DNA of 64,000 nucleotides from Megaleporinus macrocephalus (Eukaryota > Chordata > Actinopteri > Characiformes > Anostomidae): positions 40,536,123-40,600,122 of the forward strand of contig CM038714.1 in NCBI GenBank assembly GCA_021613375.1. Direction: 5' to 3'. Both the position numbers and the translations under genes were made by a program. This document shows, piece after piece, positions 23,800 to 34,930 of this stretch; within the stretch, counting starts at the first letter, position 1, and each line of letters opens with the position of its first letter. Below the pieces are notes generated by a model, which was not told where the DNA came from, did no database searches, and saw only the letters and a list, made by a program, of their open reading frames with translations.

Positions 23800-24210
23800 T
23801 GTTGTGCCGAATTTGGCAGCCCTGCCAGAAAAAGCACCCCCTCTCGCGAGCGCTCACACATCGTCTTCTTGGCTTTAAGTTCACTTAGAAAATGGAAATA
23901 CACAAGATACTGTTCTAAGCTACGCGAACTCATAAGAAATAATAAAAAAATAATCATGTCACCGGCATCCCCTCCCGAGAGAGGGTGCTCTTCCTGACGG
24001 GGGTGCAGAATTCGGCACAATAATTTAGCACCCCCGCCAGGAAAAGAACCCCTCTCCGGAGCGCGTACGCACATTGATTCGTGAAATCAGATTCAAGTAT
24101 TCTAGTTTATTTGGTCAAAACAAACTAATTATCTCAGCTTTCGATTCAAGCGACAGAGCGTGCGCTCCCGAGAGGGGGTGCACAATTCGGCACAACACCG
24201 GCTACTGCAA
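23800..24210. repeat. Two nested inverted-repeat blocks ending TTGTGCCGAATT
   Basis: First block 23800-24021: the left arm TTGTGCCGAATTTGGCAG... continues to CCCCTCTCGCGAG and is inverted on the right as CCCGAGAGAGGGTGC...GAATTCGGCACAA. Second block from 24012 to about 24205 repeats the theme with CACCCCCGCCAGGAAAAGAA and CCCGAGAGGGGGTGCACAAT. They share arms and look like two insertions, or a duplication, of one MITE within the TTAA element. Confidence 0.7.
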
Positions 24211-24369
24211 CCATTTGACGTCACTACGTCAGTAGTTACAACAATGGCGACCAACGCGCAGTGGGATTTTACAGAAAAATCAAACTTTTTTGCTACTTTT
24301 TGTGTCTTAATAACTGAGTCATTACACCGTATTAAGGCTCACATGTGTTACCAGCCGGGCTCCCTTTAA

Positions 24370-25241
24370 TAATCAGAAATTATAATTCAGTTTCTTCAGT
24401 ACTGTGATGTATTTCCAACTAAAACTTGGTGAGAGAGGCAAAAAGTTAGCTGAGCAATTTGACTCAAATTCAAAATTCACAGCACTCTCTGAACCACTCA
24501 TCAACACTGCTGACAATCAATGATTGCCTGGTCATCTATAGCACAGGCTTCCACAGGTCACAGGTCCTGGAGATTCCCTGCCCTGTAGTGTCTTCAAGTC
24601 CTGAAGTGGTTACTAATTAGGGCATTAGCTGGATGGGGTGTGTTGAGAGTTAAGTCAAGCTATATAATGCACGGCTGGCGTTACTATGCGGGAAAATAAA
24701 AACAGCTTTTAGCTTTGTGGAATTTCACAAACAGAAACAAACTACTCAGAAATAAGATTCTATGAAAAAGAGGCTTAAAAACAAACAGGCTAGGATGTGA
24801 GAGAAAGTCCAGATGTTTCGCTCCTTTCTCTTGACAGCCCCTCCATCTCGCATCAGCCGGGAGGTAAGAGTAACAGGCGACCATGTGTGACCCAATTTAC
24901 TTACACACACACGCGCGCGCGCGCGCACACACACTAACACATGTAGTAAGAGTGATTCCCTTCATAATGTAAATTTCTCTAATTTCCAACACCAGCAACC
25001 AGCTGTTCGAAGCTTTCTCCTCCTCTGGTCTTCTGGAGCCATCATAGCAGCAACATGGTAACCTTATGCACACTTTAATTACTAAAGAAATTTAGATTAT
25101 TATTATTATTATTATTATTTGTGTCTGACAAATGTTCACCCTATATTATAGCGTACATAACAGCTATTAGGTATCTTCAAAGCAGCATTTGTACATACAT
25201 TAATATGTGCATGTGTACAGATATTTACACATCTCTTTCTC
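24370..25241. other. Spacer with Z-DNA-prone microsatellite
   Basis: (AC)(GC)(AC) alternating purine-pyrimidine tract at 24903-24934, and (ATT)n at 25098-25120. No gene seen. Confidence 0.5.
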
Positions 25242-25579
25242 TTAAAGGAGCAATATGTACGATGGCACATGTGAGATTCTTAGTTTAAAACATTTCACGA
25301 TGAACTAAAATGATCAAATGAATGTTAAGAAGTAACTGTCTGACAACTGTAGACATCTATGTGTCAGTCACTAGATAGTAAGTCACTACAGCATTGAATC
25401 CAACGTGAGCAAACCTGCTCTTGACAAGAAAAACTGCTTGAAAACAAAGAAAACAAGTGACAACAGCAGCAAAACAAGTAGTAACAGTGAGGAGATCCAC
25501 CACTGGAGACGCTTTTGGCAAGCAAAGGGATGAAGTATGATGACTTTCAATGTTTCTGAAAGAAACAGCAACAAGACTC

Positions 25580-26456
25580 TTGGTGGAACAAACCTTCACT
25601 GGCTGTTCGAACAGCGAACTCTCTCACGGTCTTCAAACACAGACTGTAGACCCATCTCTTTGTGAAGCACTTATAAGCACTAATCTACTGAAGTACTGGA
25701 ATGAATCATAATTGCACTTAAGCGCAGCTGCGTAGCTCTTTATCTTCTAGAAACACAGGCTAAATATTGCATATCTTCTGAATGTAGTCTTGTATTTATT
25801 CTCTTCTCTGTAGGTGTTCCTGTCTGGCTAGATATAGAAATATCTTATTTCTAGGTATCAGTGCTGGCACTTGTTTGTGGCAGTATTTGAGTGTAGGGCT
25901 AAGCGATACGGGGGAAAAAATCTTATCACGATAATTATTTTCATATCAGTCGATACTGATATATATCACGATATCACGCAAACATGCCAGAGCGCTTTAA
26001 CAGCAGCAAGACCTCACCTGTTCACCTGTTTTTCTTATCTAAACATATTATTTTAAGATGAACACATGCAACATGTTTCTTTCAATAGTAGTCACTTGAA
26101 AAGTGGCATTGCTAACCGTTTATTAAGCATCCAGTGTAGATACCTAAGGCTGTTCTCGATGCCGCCGGAGCTTTAAAACACACGTCACGTCAACCAAACA
26201 TGAAATGGCTGGAACTCTAGTTCCTAGCGCTATTCTCATTGGCTATTCGTGTTGTTTCTCAAAACATGGACGAAACCTAATTTTCTCGACTTTCTATCGA
26301 CTACCTCCACAGTTCTATCAAGGAAACATTATTTCGCGATGACTATTGTTATCGTTTTACCACCCAGCCCTATCTGAGTGCGAGAGTAGTTTGGACTTAA
26401 ACCTGAAAACAAAGCAAAAACTGGGTTAGAGTGTCTGCTAAATGCCGTAAATGTTA
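25580..26456 (+). mobile_element. 5'-truncated LINE fragment, split by a hAT
   Basis: The left part contains GTCTTCAAACACAGACTGTA then GACCCATCTCTTTGTGAAG, which matches the carboxy-terminal SFKRxLKTHLF coding region of fish L2-type LINEs. The right part ends GGGTTAGAGTGTCTGCTAAA then TGCCGTAAATG, the familiar 3' end of that group. The hAT at 25894 separates them. Frames are broken. Confidence 0.6.
25894..26372 (+). mobile_element. hAT element, TAGGGCTAAGCGATACG type
   Basis: 479 bp starting TAGGGCTAAGCGATACGGG and ending TTTACCACCCAGCCCTA, with 8-bp flanks TTTGAGTG (25886-25893) and TCTGAGTG (26373-26380), one mismatch. TATCACGATA-rich subterminal regions. No coding frame. Confidence 0.88.
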
Positions 26457-26550
26457 AAGAATATTAAGTAAAAGGAGGTAGGAGTGAACCGGAGGAGGGG
26501 CTGTGTGGAGCAATTCGTCATGTACATCATTTCCAGTGTTGCTCCTTTAA

Positions 26551-26817
26551 GCCCCTCTCTCACTGGCTCTTTAATATTCTTTTTTATTATATTATTTCTG
26601 CTGCTTCTGCTTCTTTTTCCTCTGATTCTTCTGCTTCTTTAACACACTTGGGAAAAAAAGTGTGAATCTAATTCTTATCGTTTACTGCTGTGGGGCGTTA
26701 GATGTCAGGGCCTGTTGCAACTACACTGTTACATAGATTTCACTGCCCAGTCTTGTTGTGTATGTTTATGTGTAATTACCCTTTTTGTTTAAAGCTTAAA
26801 ATGTTTTAATGAATGGA

Positions 26818-26862
<45 letters not shown>

Positions 26863-28701
26863 CAAACTCTTTTAAACAGGTGTCTACAAATGTTTGCACA
26901 TACAGGGTAGATGTAAACAGGTCATCAGTCACTAAACATATTGGCTGGAAAGTGTCTTATAGGATTTTTTGGAGCTAATTCCCTTATTTTCACACAGGGT
27001 CCTATTACTTTGACTCAAAGTGCTCTGGGCCTGGAGGGACACTCTTGCAGACGTTTCCGCTGTTAAAACCTGAGCTAGTGCCAGTGTAGATTTCCAATTC
27101 TTAAATACTGCGCATAACGAAACAGCTCCATTCAAACAGCATATCAGATTTAAAGCAACTCAGACCCAAACAGTGAACTCACTTCACTCTGAAGTTCTAT
27201 AAGCACGTATGGCATTATTAAAAATGCATTTCAGTTAGAGACATTCAGCTCGGTGTTAGTGGCTCCCATTGGCGATGTAGCAAATTTGTGAATTAGCCCA
27301 ACGTTGTGATAAATGACTCCTCGGTAATCCACAGCAGGGAAATTACACTAAAGAAATTACAACACAGAGGCAGCAAAAGCAGCCAATGCAAAGGCTGTGG
27401 TCACAAATGACTGGTTCTATAAAGCGTACAGACTGTGGTTAGCATTAACCCATAAAACCTTCGACAAAATGGCCCTGGAACTGGAGGAACAGGACTGAGA
27501 TGAGTCTCAACATTCAGCTGCCTACCTTTACAAAGCGTTTTAGTAAACAAACTGCCTCCATGACTTCATATTCATACATAAAGAAGAAGCGGGGGAAGAA
27601 AAAAAACACCAATCTTTTGAAAAGTCCATTAAGCCGGTCAATAGTCATTCTCCTCAAAGCATGAAAAGATGCGGACGCTGAGAAAGCCAACGAGAGAGAC
27701 ATTAATAAAAGGTTCAGGTCGATGACACGCCGCTATCGGTTTTGGTCAGGTAGCATCTTGCGGTAATGATGCAAGAAAGAAAAGAGAAAAAAAAAAGGCG
27801 TAGAAAACATTCATCTAAGCCGCATCTCATCTGACGAGGCCGTCCCATTAACTCCGGGAACAAAATGGCATGAGATTTCTGAAAAAGAGCATATTCAAGA
27901 TCCACTAAATAACCAAAAACAGACGTTTATCAAGCAAAAGAAAAGGAAATACATCAAGACTGCTACGTACCAGCGCTGCAACTAATCAATAGTCTTATAA
28001 CTAGGGCTGGTCTAAATCTGTGGTGCTCAAGAACCACCTAGAGATACTGTCATGCACAGTGAACAAGGCACTCTTATTTCATTGACCACATAGACTACCA
28101 AGAACAAGTGCCTGACATACAGTAGCAGTGGGTACTCAGAGCACAGCCCCTGCGCAGTAGCAACAAAGCCTGCTTCAGAATTTACAGGCGGTGAACACTG
28201 GTTCTCACTGGAGCTATGAGGCTAACATAGGCTGTTGTTGAATCCCTGTCAGACTGATACTGTATGACAAAGCTATCTAGAAAAGTTGACAAACATTTTG
28301 AATGGATTTTTATTGCAGTTGCATCTCTGTGATTACATAAGAATGTATTGGGATGAATACTGTACCATTAACCGAGAGAGAGAGAGTGTGAGAGAGAGAG
28401 TGTGTGTGTGTGAGAGAGAGATAGAGACAGAGAGTGAGAGTGAGAGAACCCCTGGGGAATGCACTCTGGTTAAGACCATCAGTCTCTACAGGAGAGAACA
28501 AGGCTCTGCATTAACTTCCAGCATTAATGCTTCCGCAAGAGCTTCTCCAAGTGAGAGCTATAGGACAGTGACAGACATGATAAGAGCTGACAATCTCTGT
28601 TATCAGAAAATCTTGTTTTTTTAAAATAAATAAATAAATAAATAAAGTAAAATGTCATTAAAACACACACAAAACGCTTACTTGTACAATTATATATATA
28701 T
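26551..28701. other. Spacer; 27200-27960 possibly conserved
   Basis: (GA)n at 26822-26861, GA/GT low complexity at 28370-28445. 27240-27960 contains balanced, non-repetitive sequence such as GCAAATTTGTGAATTAGCCC and GCGGTAATGATGCAAG, without coding signal; it could be a conserved non-coding cluster. ACTAGGGCTGGTC at 28000 is a lone hAT-like terminus. Confidence 0.35.
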
Positions 28702-29062
28702 TAGTGTTGCACCGGTACCGTATCGGTATCGGTGCCGATACTGGCACTTACACACAGGATTGGCAATCGAGAGTAAGCAAAAATGCCCGCTGCACAATTT
28801 GTAACACCAGCATTTCGAGGGGGCAAAAACTTCAATACATCAAATTAAATTAAGTATTTAAAGCGAAACCACGTCAAATAACACAGCGACTTAATCCAAG
28901 CAAGCACAAAGAAGCAAGCTCGCACAAAATACAACATATAAAATGTGGAACTCTATAAATATCAGGATTTATAGCCGTATATCGAGCATTAAAGTCAGAG
29001 TTGGTATCGGTACTCAGTATCGGTATTGGTATCAGTAAGGAAAAAGTCGTATCGGTGCATTC

Positions 29063-29065
<3 letters not shown>
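28702..29065. mobile_element. Small hAT-like element, ATCGGTATCGG type
   Basis: 364 bp with ends TAGTGTTGCACCGGTACC and GTATCGGTGCATTCCTA in inverted relation. Subterminal GTATCGGTATCGGTGCCG and TACTCAGTATCGGTATTGG blocks. Both flanks are TA-rich, so the target duplication cannot be judged. Confidence 0.7.
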
Positions 29066-29132
<67 letters not shown>

Positions 29133-29152
29133 GATAGATAGATAGATAGATA
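29066..29152. repeat. (TA)n followed by (TAGA)n
   Basis: About 32 TA repeats, then (GATA)n from 29131. The element at 28702 may have inserted in this tract, since TA repeats also precede it. Confidence 0.95.
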
Positions 29153-30237
29153 GTCAAAATGCTCATGTTGCCATGGTAACTCAAATTACTTTTACATTTT
29201 TAAATGGTATAAACAGAAGACAAAACTGGAACTGGCCACGACAGTGGGAAAAATGCCCTTGCATGTTAGAATCTGGCCTCATCGTGTACAAACATAGGCA
29301 TCAGTCTTTCTCTGCCTTCAGCGAGGGGCTTGGGGGCTGGGCACCTATAAATATTTCGGCCCGGGTCTGAAGGATAGAAAACGTGTGACTGTGGCAGACA
29401 ATAACAGGTGTCTGGCACAGGCCAGTTCAGACTGAGTCTCAGCCCCTTCCTGCGAGCAGGGAAATGGCACCCAGTGCCCGGGGCAAAATCCAATAGAGTG
29501 CTGGACCACACTCAAATCGGCTATGGAGTAAATCAACAGGGCCGGGCCGGGCTGCAGAATCGATCCTCTGGCGCTTTTTAAAATGAACTAAAATGCCTCA
29601 GAACACCATAATGAGCCAGCACATAAGGATTCCTACATTTGTTTACACACAATAAACACAAAACATAAACAGAAGTGACCAGTGAATTTCATCAGTCACC
29701 CACCGGCGTTCAGGGAACAATTAATAAGAGTGTCATTTACACAATCCTAAGTCAATTAGTCAGATTTGGTGTCCAAAACTCTGTTTCCTCAAATGTGTGC
29801 ACCATGGCTACAACAGCAGTAGAAGACTGGACTTTGTTCATGCTCTTTGTCCATTTTAATAGATAACAGTAGGTGTCAGGACCCTCATGAGCTAATCTAA
29901 TTGAGATTACTTAACATACTTGAAAGTGAGATTTAGGCATTCAGTGTGCAACAATGCCACCTGCCATGGTATAAAAGGCTCTTTCCTCATTTCCAGCTTG
30001 CCGTGTACGGCTGCTCTAAAGCAGGTAATTAAGCACAATATAAATATCACAGTCAGCCAAAGTGTATTTAAAGGCTGTACAGCAGATCTGCTTACATTAG
30101 CGCTCAACTTCTTTTCAAAGATTTTTTTTTCAGAACAGCCATGGTAACCGTGCCTGAGCACAGAACTAGAACTAGAACACATAAATGCTGCAACTGTCTC
30201 AAAACAAAAGTGAAAAAAAAAATGATCTATTTGCTCC
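29153..30237. other. Spacer, no gene seen
   Basis: Mixed composition, with a GC-rich patch near 29490-29570. Overlapping short frames on both strands lack domains. Confidence 0.4.
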
Positions 30238-30318
30238 AAGGCACCAGAAAGTATCTGCTAAACATTTAAGGTGGAACGGGAATATACCAAGAAGAAGCCG
30301 GCGAATAGGAAGCCAACT
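30238..30318. repeat. Half copy of the CCACCTTAAAT palindrome
   Basis: GGCACCAGAAAGT, CATTTAAGGTGGAACGGG and GCCAACTTCAGCCTCGT occur in the same order as in 34998-35060 and in the complement of 4968-5110. Confidence 0.55.
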
Positions 30319-30740
30319 TCAGCCTCGTGTGAGATCCCAGCATCAGAGTCCTGGATAATTCAGAAGCTCCTCGGCTCAGAGGAAACCGAGCAGTGGAGAC
30401 TCTGGATTTTGGCAGTGTTCTCAGTGCAATGATATGATATATAGTTCTGATATGTGTGTCTGCTCAAAGAAATTTTATTTAGTTAAAGTAAGACCATGAG
30501 ATTACACCACTTTTGGCACCCTCGCGTACATACGAAGTATAAACCCAGATTGCGGCTGTAGTGAGCGATGATATAAGTGTGCTTGTCGTGCGATATTTAC
30601 AAAAAATAATATCAGAATTATCTGTAATTTTGTCAATAATGATATAAAACGATATTTTGCATTATTTAAAAATGTATTTGTAAAAGTCTTATATTTTACT
30701 AGCTTGCAGTTCTTTAAAGGATACTAATATCCATCCATCC

Positions 30741-30800
30741 CAGAATCAGAATCAGAATCAGAATCAGAAATACTTTATTGATCCCAGGGGGAAATTGCAG
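30741..30800 (-). mobile_element. LINE 3' tail with (TTCTGA)n
   Basis: Read on the minus strand: GCAATTTCCCCCTGGGATC, AATAAAGTA, then TTCTGATTCTGATTCTGATT. This GGGATCAATAAAGTA plus short tandem tail is a widely seen teleost LINE 3' end. The sequence beyond the array (32198-32340) is probably more of the same LINE read backwards. Confidence 0.65.
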
Positions 30801-30847
30801 TTTTTACAGTAGCAGCCGGTTATATAGAAGAATAAACACTCTAATAA

Positions 30848-32197
30848 TAATTTACAACATAAAAGAAATTTGTAATATGAATAATAATTTACAACATAAA
30901 AGTAATTTGTAATATGAATAATAATTTACAACATAAAAGTAATTTGTAATATGAATAATAATTTACAACATAAAAGAAATTTGTAATATGAATAATAATT
31001 TACAACATAAAAGTAATTTGTAATATGAATAATAATTTACAACATAAAAGAAATTTGTAATATGAATAATAATTTACCACATAGAATAAATTTGTAATAT
31101 GAATAATAATTTACAACATAAAAGTAATTTGTAATATGAATAATAGTTTACAACATAAAATAAATTTGTAATATGAATAATAATTTACAACATAAAAGTA
31201 ATTTGTAATATGAATAATAATTTTCCACATAAAATAAATTTGTAATATGAATAATAGTTTACAACATAAAAGTAATTTGTAATATGAATAATAGTTTACA
31301 ACATAAAAGAAATTTGTAATATGAATAATAATTTACAACATAAAATAAATTTGTAATATGAATAATAGTTTACAACATAAAAGTAATTTGTAATATGAAT
31401 AATAATTTTCCACATAAAATAAATTTGTAATATGAATAATAGTTTACAACATAAAATAAATTTGTAATATGAATAATAATTTACAACATAAAAGTAATTT
31501 GTAATATGAATAATAATTTACAACATGAAAGTAATTTGTAATATGAATAATAATTTACAACATAAAAGTAATTTGTAATATGAATAATAATTTACCACAT
31601 AAAAGTAATTTGTAATATGAATAATAATTTACAACATGAAAGTAATTTGTAATATGAATAATAATTTACAACATGAAAGTAATGTGTAATATGAATAATA
31701 ATTTACAACATAAAAGTAATTTGTAATATGAATAATAATTTACAACATGAAAGTAATTTGTAATATGAATAATAATTTACAACATAAAAGAAATTTGTAA
31801 TATGAATAATAATTTACAACATAAAATAAATTTGTAATATGAATAATAGTTTACAACATAAAAGTAATTTGTAATATGAATAATAATTTTCCACATAAAA
31901 GTAATTTGTAATATGAATAATAATTTACAACATAAAAGAAATTTGTAATATGAATAATAATTTACAACATAAAAGTAATTTGTAATATGAATAATAATTT
32001 ACAACATGAAAGTAATGTGTAATATGAATAATAATTTACAACATACAAGTAATTTGTAATATGAATAATAATTTACAACATAAAAGAAATTTGTAATATG
32101 AATAATAATTTACAACATAAAAGTAATTTGTAATATGAATAATAATTTACAACATAAAAGTAATTTGTAATATGAATAATAATTTACAACATAAAAT
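30848..32197. repeat. 37-bp satellite array, about 36.5 units
   Basis: Unit TAATTTACAACATAAAAGTA then ATTTGTAATATGAATAA, 37 bp exactly (t at 30848 and 30885 start successive units). Variants: AAAGAAATTT, AAATAAATTT, TAGTTTAC, TTTTCCAC, ACATGAAAGT and TAATGTG. The run of variants in units 13-16 recurs at units 26-29, pointing to a duplication of about 13 units (481 bp). It lies immediately after the LINE 3' tail, so it probably expanded from within a retrotransposon copy. Confidence 0.96.
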
Positions 32198-32535
32198 CCA
32201 GCGATCTTTAATGTCTGCTTTCTTACAAAGTCTTCTGAGCAACGCCAGTCTTTTCAGATCCAGCTTCCAGTTCAATCTAAGGCAGTAGACTGTGAGGCTG
32301 ATGGTGTCTTTGTTCACTCATTTTCAGCTTCAGGTGTGTTGTTTAGGCAGCTGTGCTAGCTTAAGCCTATGCTACCGCACAGTACGGGCACTCCCAGTGC
32401 ACACTCGCAGCAGTCTATACTAAAGTGTGTCAAGTCAAGGCATTTTGATTGTTGGTTTTTTCCCCCCAGTCAATAGCACACTCGATATCATCAGTTATAG
32501 ATAATATCGTAGAAGATATATATCGCACACCCCTA

Positions 32536-33005
32536 GTGAGAGCTTAATGTTATAAAGAGGAGCGATTCAATTCAATTAACTCAACTGAAAGATTAGCTGT
32601 TATTGAGGCAGCAGATATAAGAACTACCTTCTTCACAAGAAACCATATGAAAACAGACTGGGGTACAGCTTGTTTGTTAGTGGGTGGGTTGAGTTCAGAA
32701 CCAAGAAGCTCCATCATTTGTTTTTCTTTTCTTGTCCTATAGATTAACCTTGCAGCAAACACTTTCGTCATCATATCTTCATCAGTATTATGATAATTTT
32801 TCATTTAAGACCCTATTCATGGAATCACACCTTCTATTTGAGGCTGTGCGGGTGAGATTACTACATACAGATGTATGAAACTTCTGCCAAACCTGTACAC
32901 CCTGTCTCCATTCTCTGTACAGCTAGTTCTTTTAGTTTTAACCAAAAAATTATCTGGTGCTACTTTAACTAAGCATCTTATGTAGAAGACAAGAGTTCCC
33001 TTTGA
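32536..33005. other. Spacer, no gene seen
   Basis: AT-rich; an 84-codon minus frame (32550-32804) shows no domain. Confidence 0.4.
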
Positions 33006-33245
33006 GGCCAGATGAAAGACGCTGCCTCTGAATACTCAGTGTCCAGTATTTTCAGACCATAAATTAAAGAAGTCCCTGTTACAGGCCCTTGAACTGGTAG
33101 AGAACATACAGTGCATTCCAGTGTGCTGACCAGGAACTGGCTGCTCACATTTCAGCAGTAAATGATGATTATTTATAGCAGAGATCGATGAACTGAACGA
33201 TTAGCCTGCTAGAATCTCCTGTACTGAAACAGCAGTTCATCTGCT
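33006..33245 (-). repeat. Unknown ~240-bp sequence, inverted partner of 36022-36262
   Basis: The reverse complement aligns with 36022-36262 over its full length, by eye about 75-85% identical. The best core includes CATCGATCTCTGCTATAAAT and TTACTGCTGAAATGTGAGCA. It is bordered on the right by a poly(A) run and the hAT at 33268. No coding capacity. It may be an old repeat or a duplicated regulatory element. Confidence 0.75.
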
Positions 33246-33267
33246 TCAAAAAAAAAAAAAAAAAGAC

Positions 33268-33596
33268 TTTTTTGGTGGTAAGAAAATATTGAAAATATTG
33301 AATATCGGGATATTCAAAAAATCCTGGCAGACAGTGAATCATTGTGTGTTGTGTTTAAACCTCTGACCACTAGATGGCAGTGTTGTAATCAATTTTCAGC
33401 TCCACTCCAACGTTAACAAGCAGCACAAGGGCGCAATGTTATTGTTCATATAATGGTGTGTTCTAATAGTAGGATTTGAAAAATCACAATATATCACTTT
33501 CCTCATAGTATCGTAATATATCGCGATATATTGAATCGTGACCGCTGTATCACGATACGTATTGTATCGCCAGGTTCTTGCCAATACACAGCCCTA
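33268..33596 (-). mobile_element. hAT element, CGATACG family, copy 2 (reversed)
   Basis: The right end is GTATCGCCAGGTTCTTGCC then AATACACAGCCCTA, the complement of the start of the 4045 element; the middle shares CACTAGATGGCAGTG and GCAGCACAAGGGCGCAATG. The left terminus (TTTTGGTGGTAAGAAAATA) is degraded and the 8-bp duplication is not recognisable. Confidence 0.8.
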
Positions 33597-34573
33597 CCAT
33601 CAATCAGAAGAATCGTTAGCAAAGAACCATTTAAGCAGAAAATGATTCTGGAAGAACCACTGCATTTGCTAAAGAACATTTGAGGAACCCATTTAAGATT
33701 GTATAAGATTTTGCTGGTGGCTTCCACACAGGAATAGCAAAGTAACTTCCTCAGGGTCATTTCAATCCATCCTGCTGGCCAGCATGTAGTAAACAGAGCA
33801 GTGTCCTAGCCTAATGCTGTTATATCTGCGATTAACTTCTTGTTCTTTGTTTGCTTGAACCCAATGAATTTGAATCCTTACACAGACTCTTTATTTCATA
33901 TCAACTGGCAAGTAAATGACTTGGCACTGGCACTTAAAAGCAATATTAATATCTGCCAGGCTGATGCCGGCATGCATGCCAGTAGACAATATGTTGCCCG
34001 CGTGGGATAACAAGCGGCAAGACAAAATATATTACAGCTGTATTTTTGGGGGAAAAAACAAAACATGCTATCTGTAGCCCCTCGGCAGAAGCAGCTTCTT
34101 TCAGTAATCACTCATCTGCCACTGGGTAGCCACCTACAGTCTAAGTCCAGATTGTTACTGGAGGAGCAAAAAGGAGCCGCTGGACTCTGTGAAACGATAG
34201 CCTTTAGCTCTGGTTTACCCGACTAGTGTTTCCACTAACCCACTCAGCAAACATCGGACACCAAATACATTGTCAGGTCATTTTGTTCACTGTGTACATT
34301 TGAAGCTGGCTGAAATTTTGTAAATTCTATTTTTCCCCAAACTATTCATGTAATGGAGGTCTTGCAGCTCTATATACAAACATTAGATAACCATTCAATG
34401 TTCAATTGCATTCACAGATTTAACAGTATATTTAATTAATTTATTTTTTTGCTGTTTTTCCATCCCAGATGCTTGAAAAGAAAATAGTGTGACACGTTTT
34501 GTATTATGAAAATTTCTTTAAGTATTGGAATAGTATATTTTAGCCATATTGCCAACCTCTAATTTTAAACAAA
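33597..34573. other. Spacer; 33880-34110 possibly conserved
   Basis: 33880-34110 (CATATCAACTGGCAAGTAAA, CAATATTAATATCTGCCAGG, GCCGGCATGCATGCC) has the look of a conserved non-coding element; no frame is convincing. Confidence 0.35.
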
Positions 34574-34930
34574 CATCAGATTAGGGCTGAAACGATTCTT
34601 CGAGGAACTCGAGTAACTCGATTACAAAAAATCATTGAAGTAAATTCTTTACCTCAAAGATTTGTTTAATCCATACAATAATATACAGCACACTGTTTCG
34701 CACGGGTGACTTTTACTGTTGCACAGCGTGTGCTTACGGTGTTGCCAGGTGACGCGAAGAAGACGTGATTAGATGGCGTATATTGCAAAATAGAGAAAGA
34801 GAGAGAGAATAAAGAGAGACGAACAGAAGAGACGGACCAGAGAAAACCATACACAGTGTCCAGAATCTACTGTAAACCGAACTAGCCGAGGGAGCCGTTA
34901 CTGAGAGTAACCCTGAAGAAAGACGAGGCT

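Larger units (their letters stand above)
22802..24365. mobile_element. TTAA-flanked DNA transposon (Kolobok-like), 1.56 kb
   Basis: Exact TTAA at 22798-22801 and 24366-24369. Terminal inverted repeats of about 40 bp: AGGGAACCCCGGCTGGTAAC on the left and the complement of GTTACCAGCCGGGCTCCCT on the right; homology continues through AGCCTTAATA. TTAA target duplication with an associated THAP domain fits the Kolobok superfamily; piggyBac-like is the alternative. Inside are a broken THAP-coding segment (23060-23320) and two nested inverted-repeat blocks (23800-24210). No transposase is visible. Confidence 0.85.
25246..26546. mobile_element. Second TTAA-flanked element, composite
   Basis: TTAA at 25242-25245 and 26547-26550 with short inverted ends AGGAGCAA / TTGCTCCT. 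Within it lie a LINE fragment (25580-26456) and, inside that, a hAT (25894-26372). Without the hAT it is about 820 bp. The short terminal repeat makes the superfamily uncertain; the inverted ends plus exact TTAA are what support the call. Confidence 0.65.
30559..32535. mobile_element. Degraded hAT-like element enclosing a LINE tail and a satellite array
   Basis: The right end is GATATATATCGCACACCCCTA; the left end TAGTGAGCGATGATATAA is a degraded inverse. TATCG-rich subterminal regions agree with the hAT families nearby. I could not find a matching 8-bp duplication. The inside holds the retrotransposon segment 30741-32340 with the 37-bp array. Confidence 0.5.

Noticed and set aside
30848..32197. 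CRISPR-like array of regularly spaced repeats
   Set aside because: The units are contiguous 37-bp repeats without unique spacers, in a eukaryotic context: a satellite.
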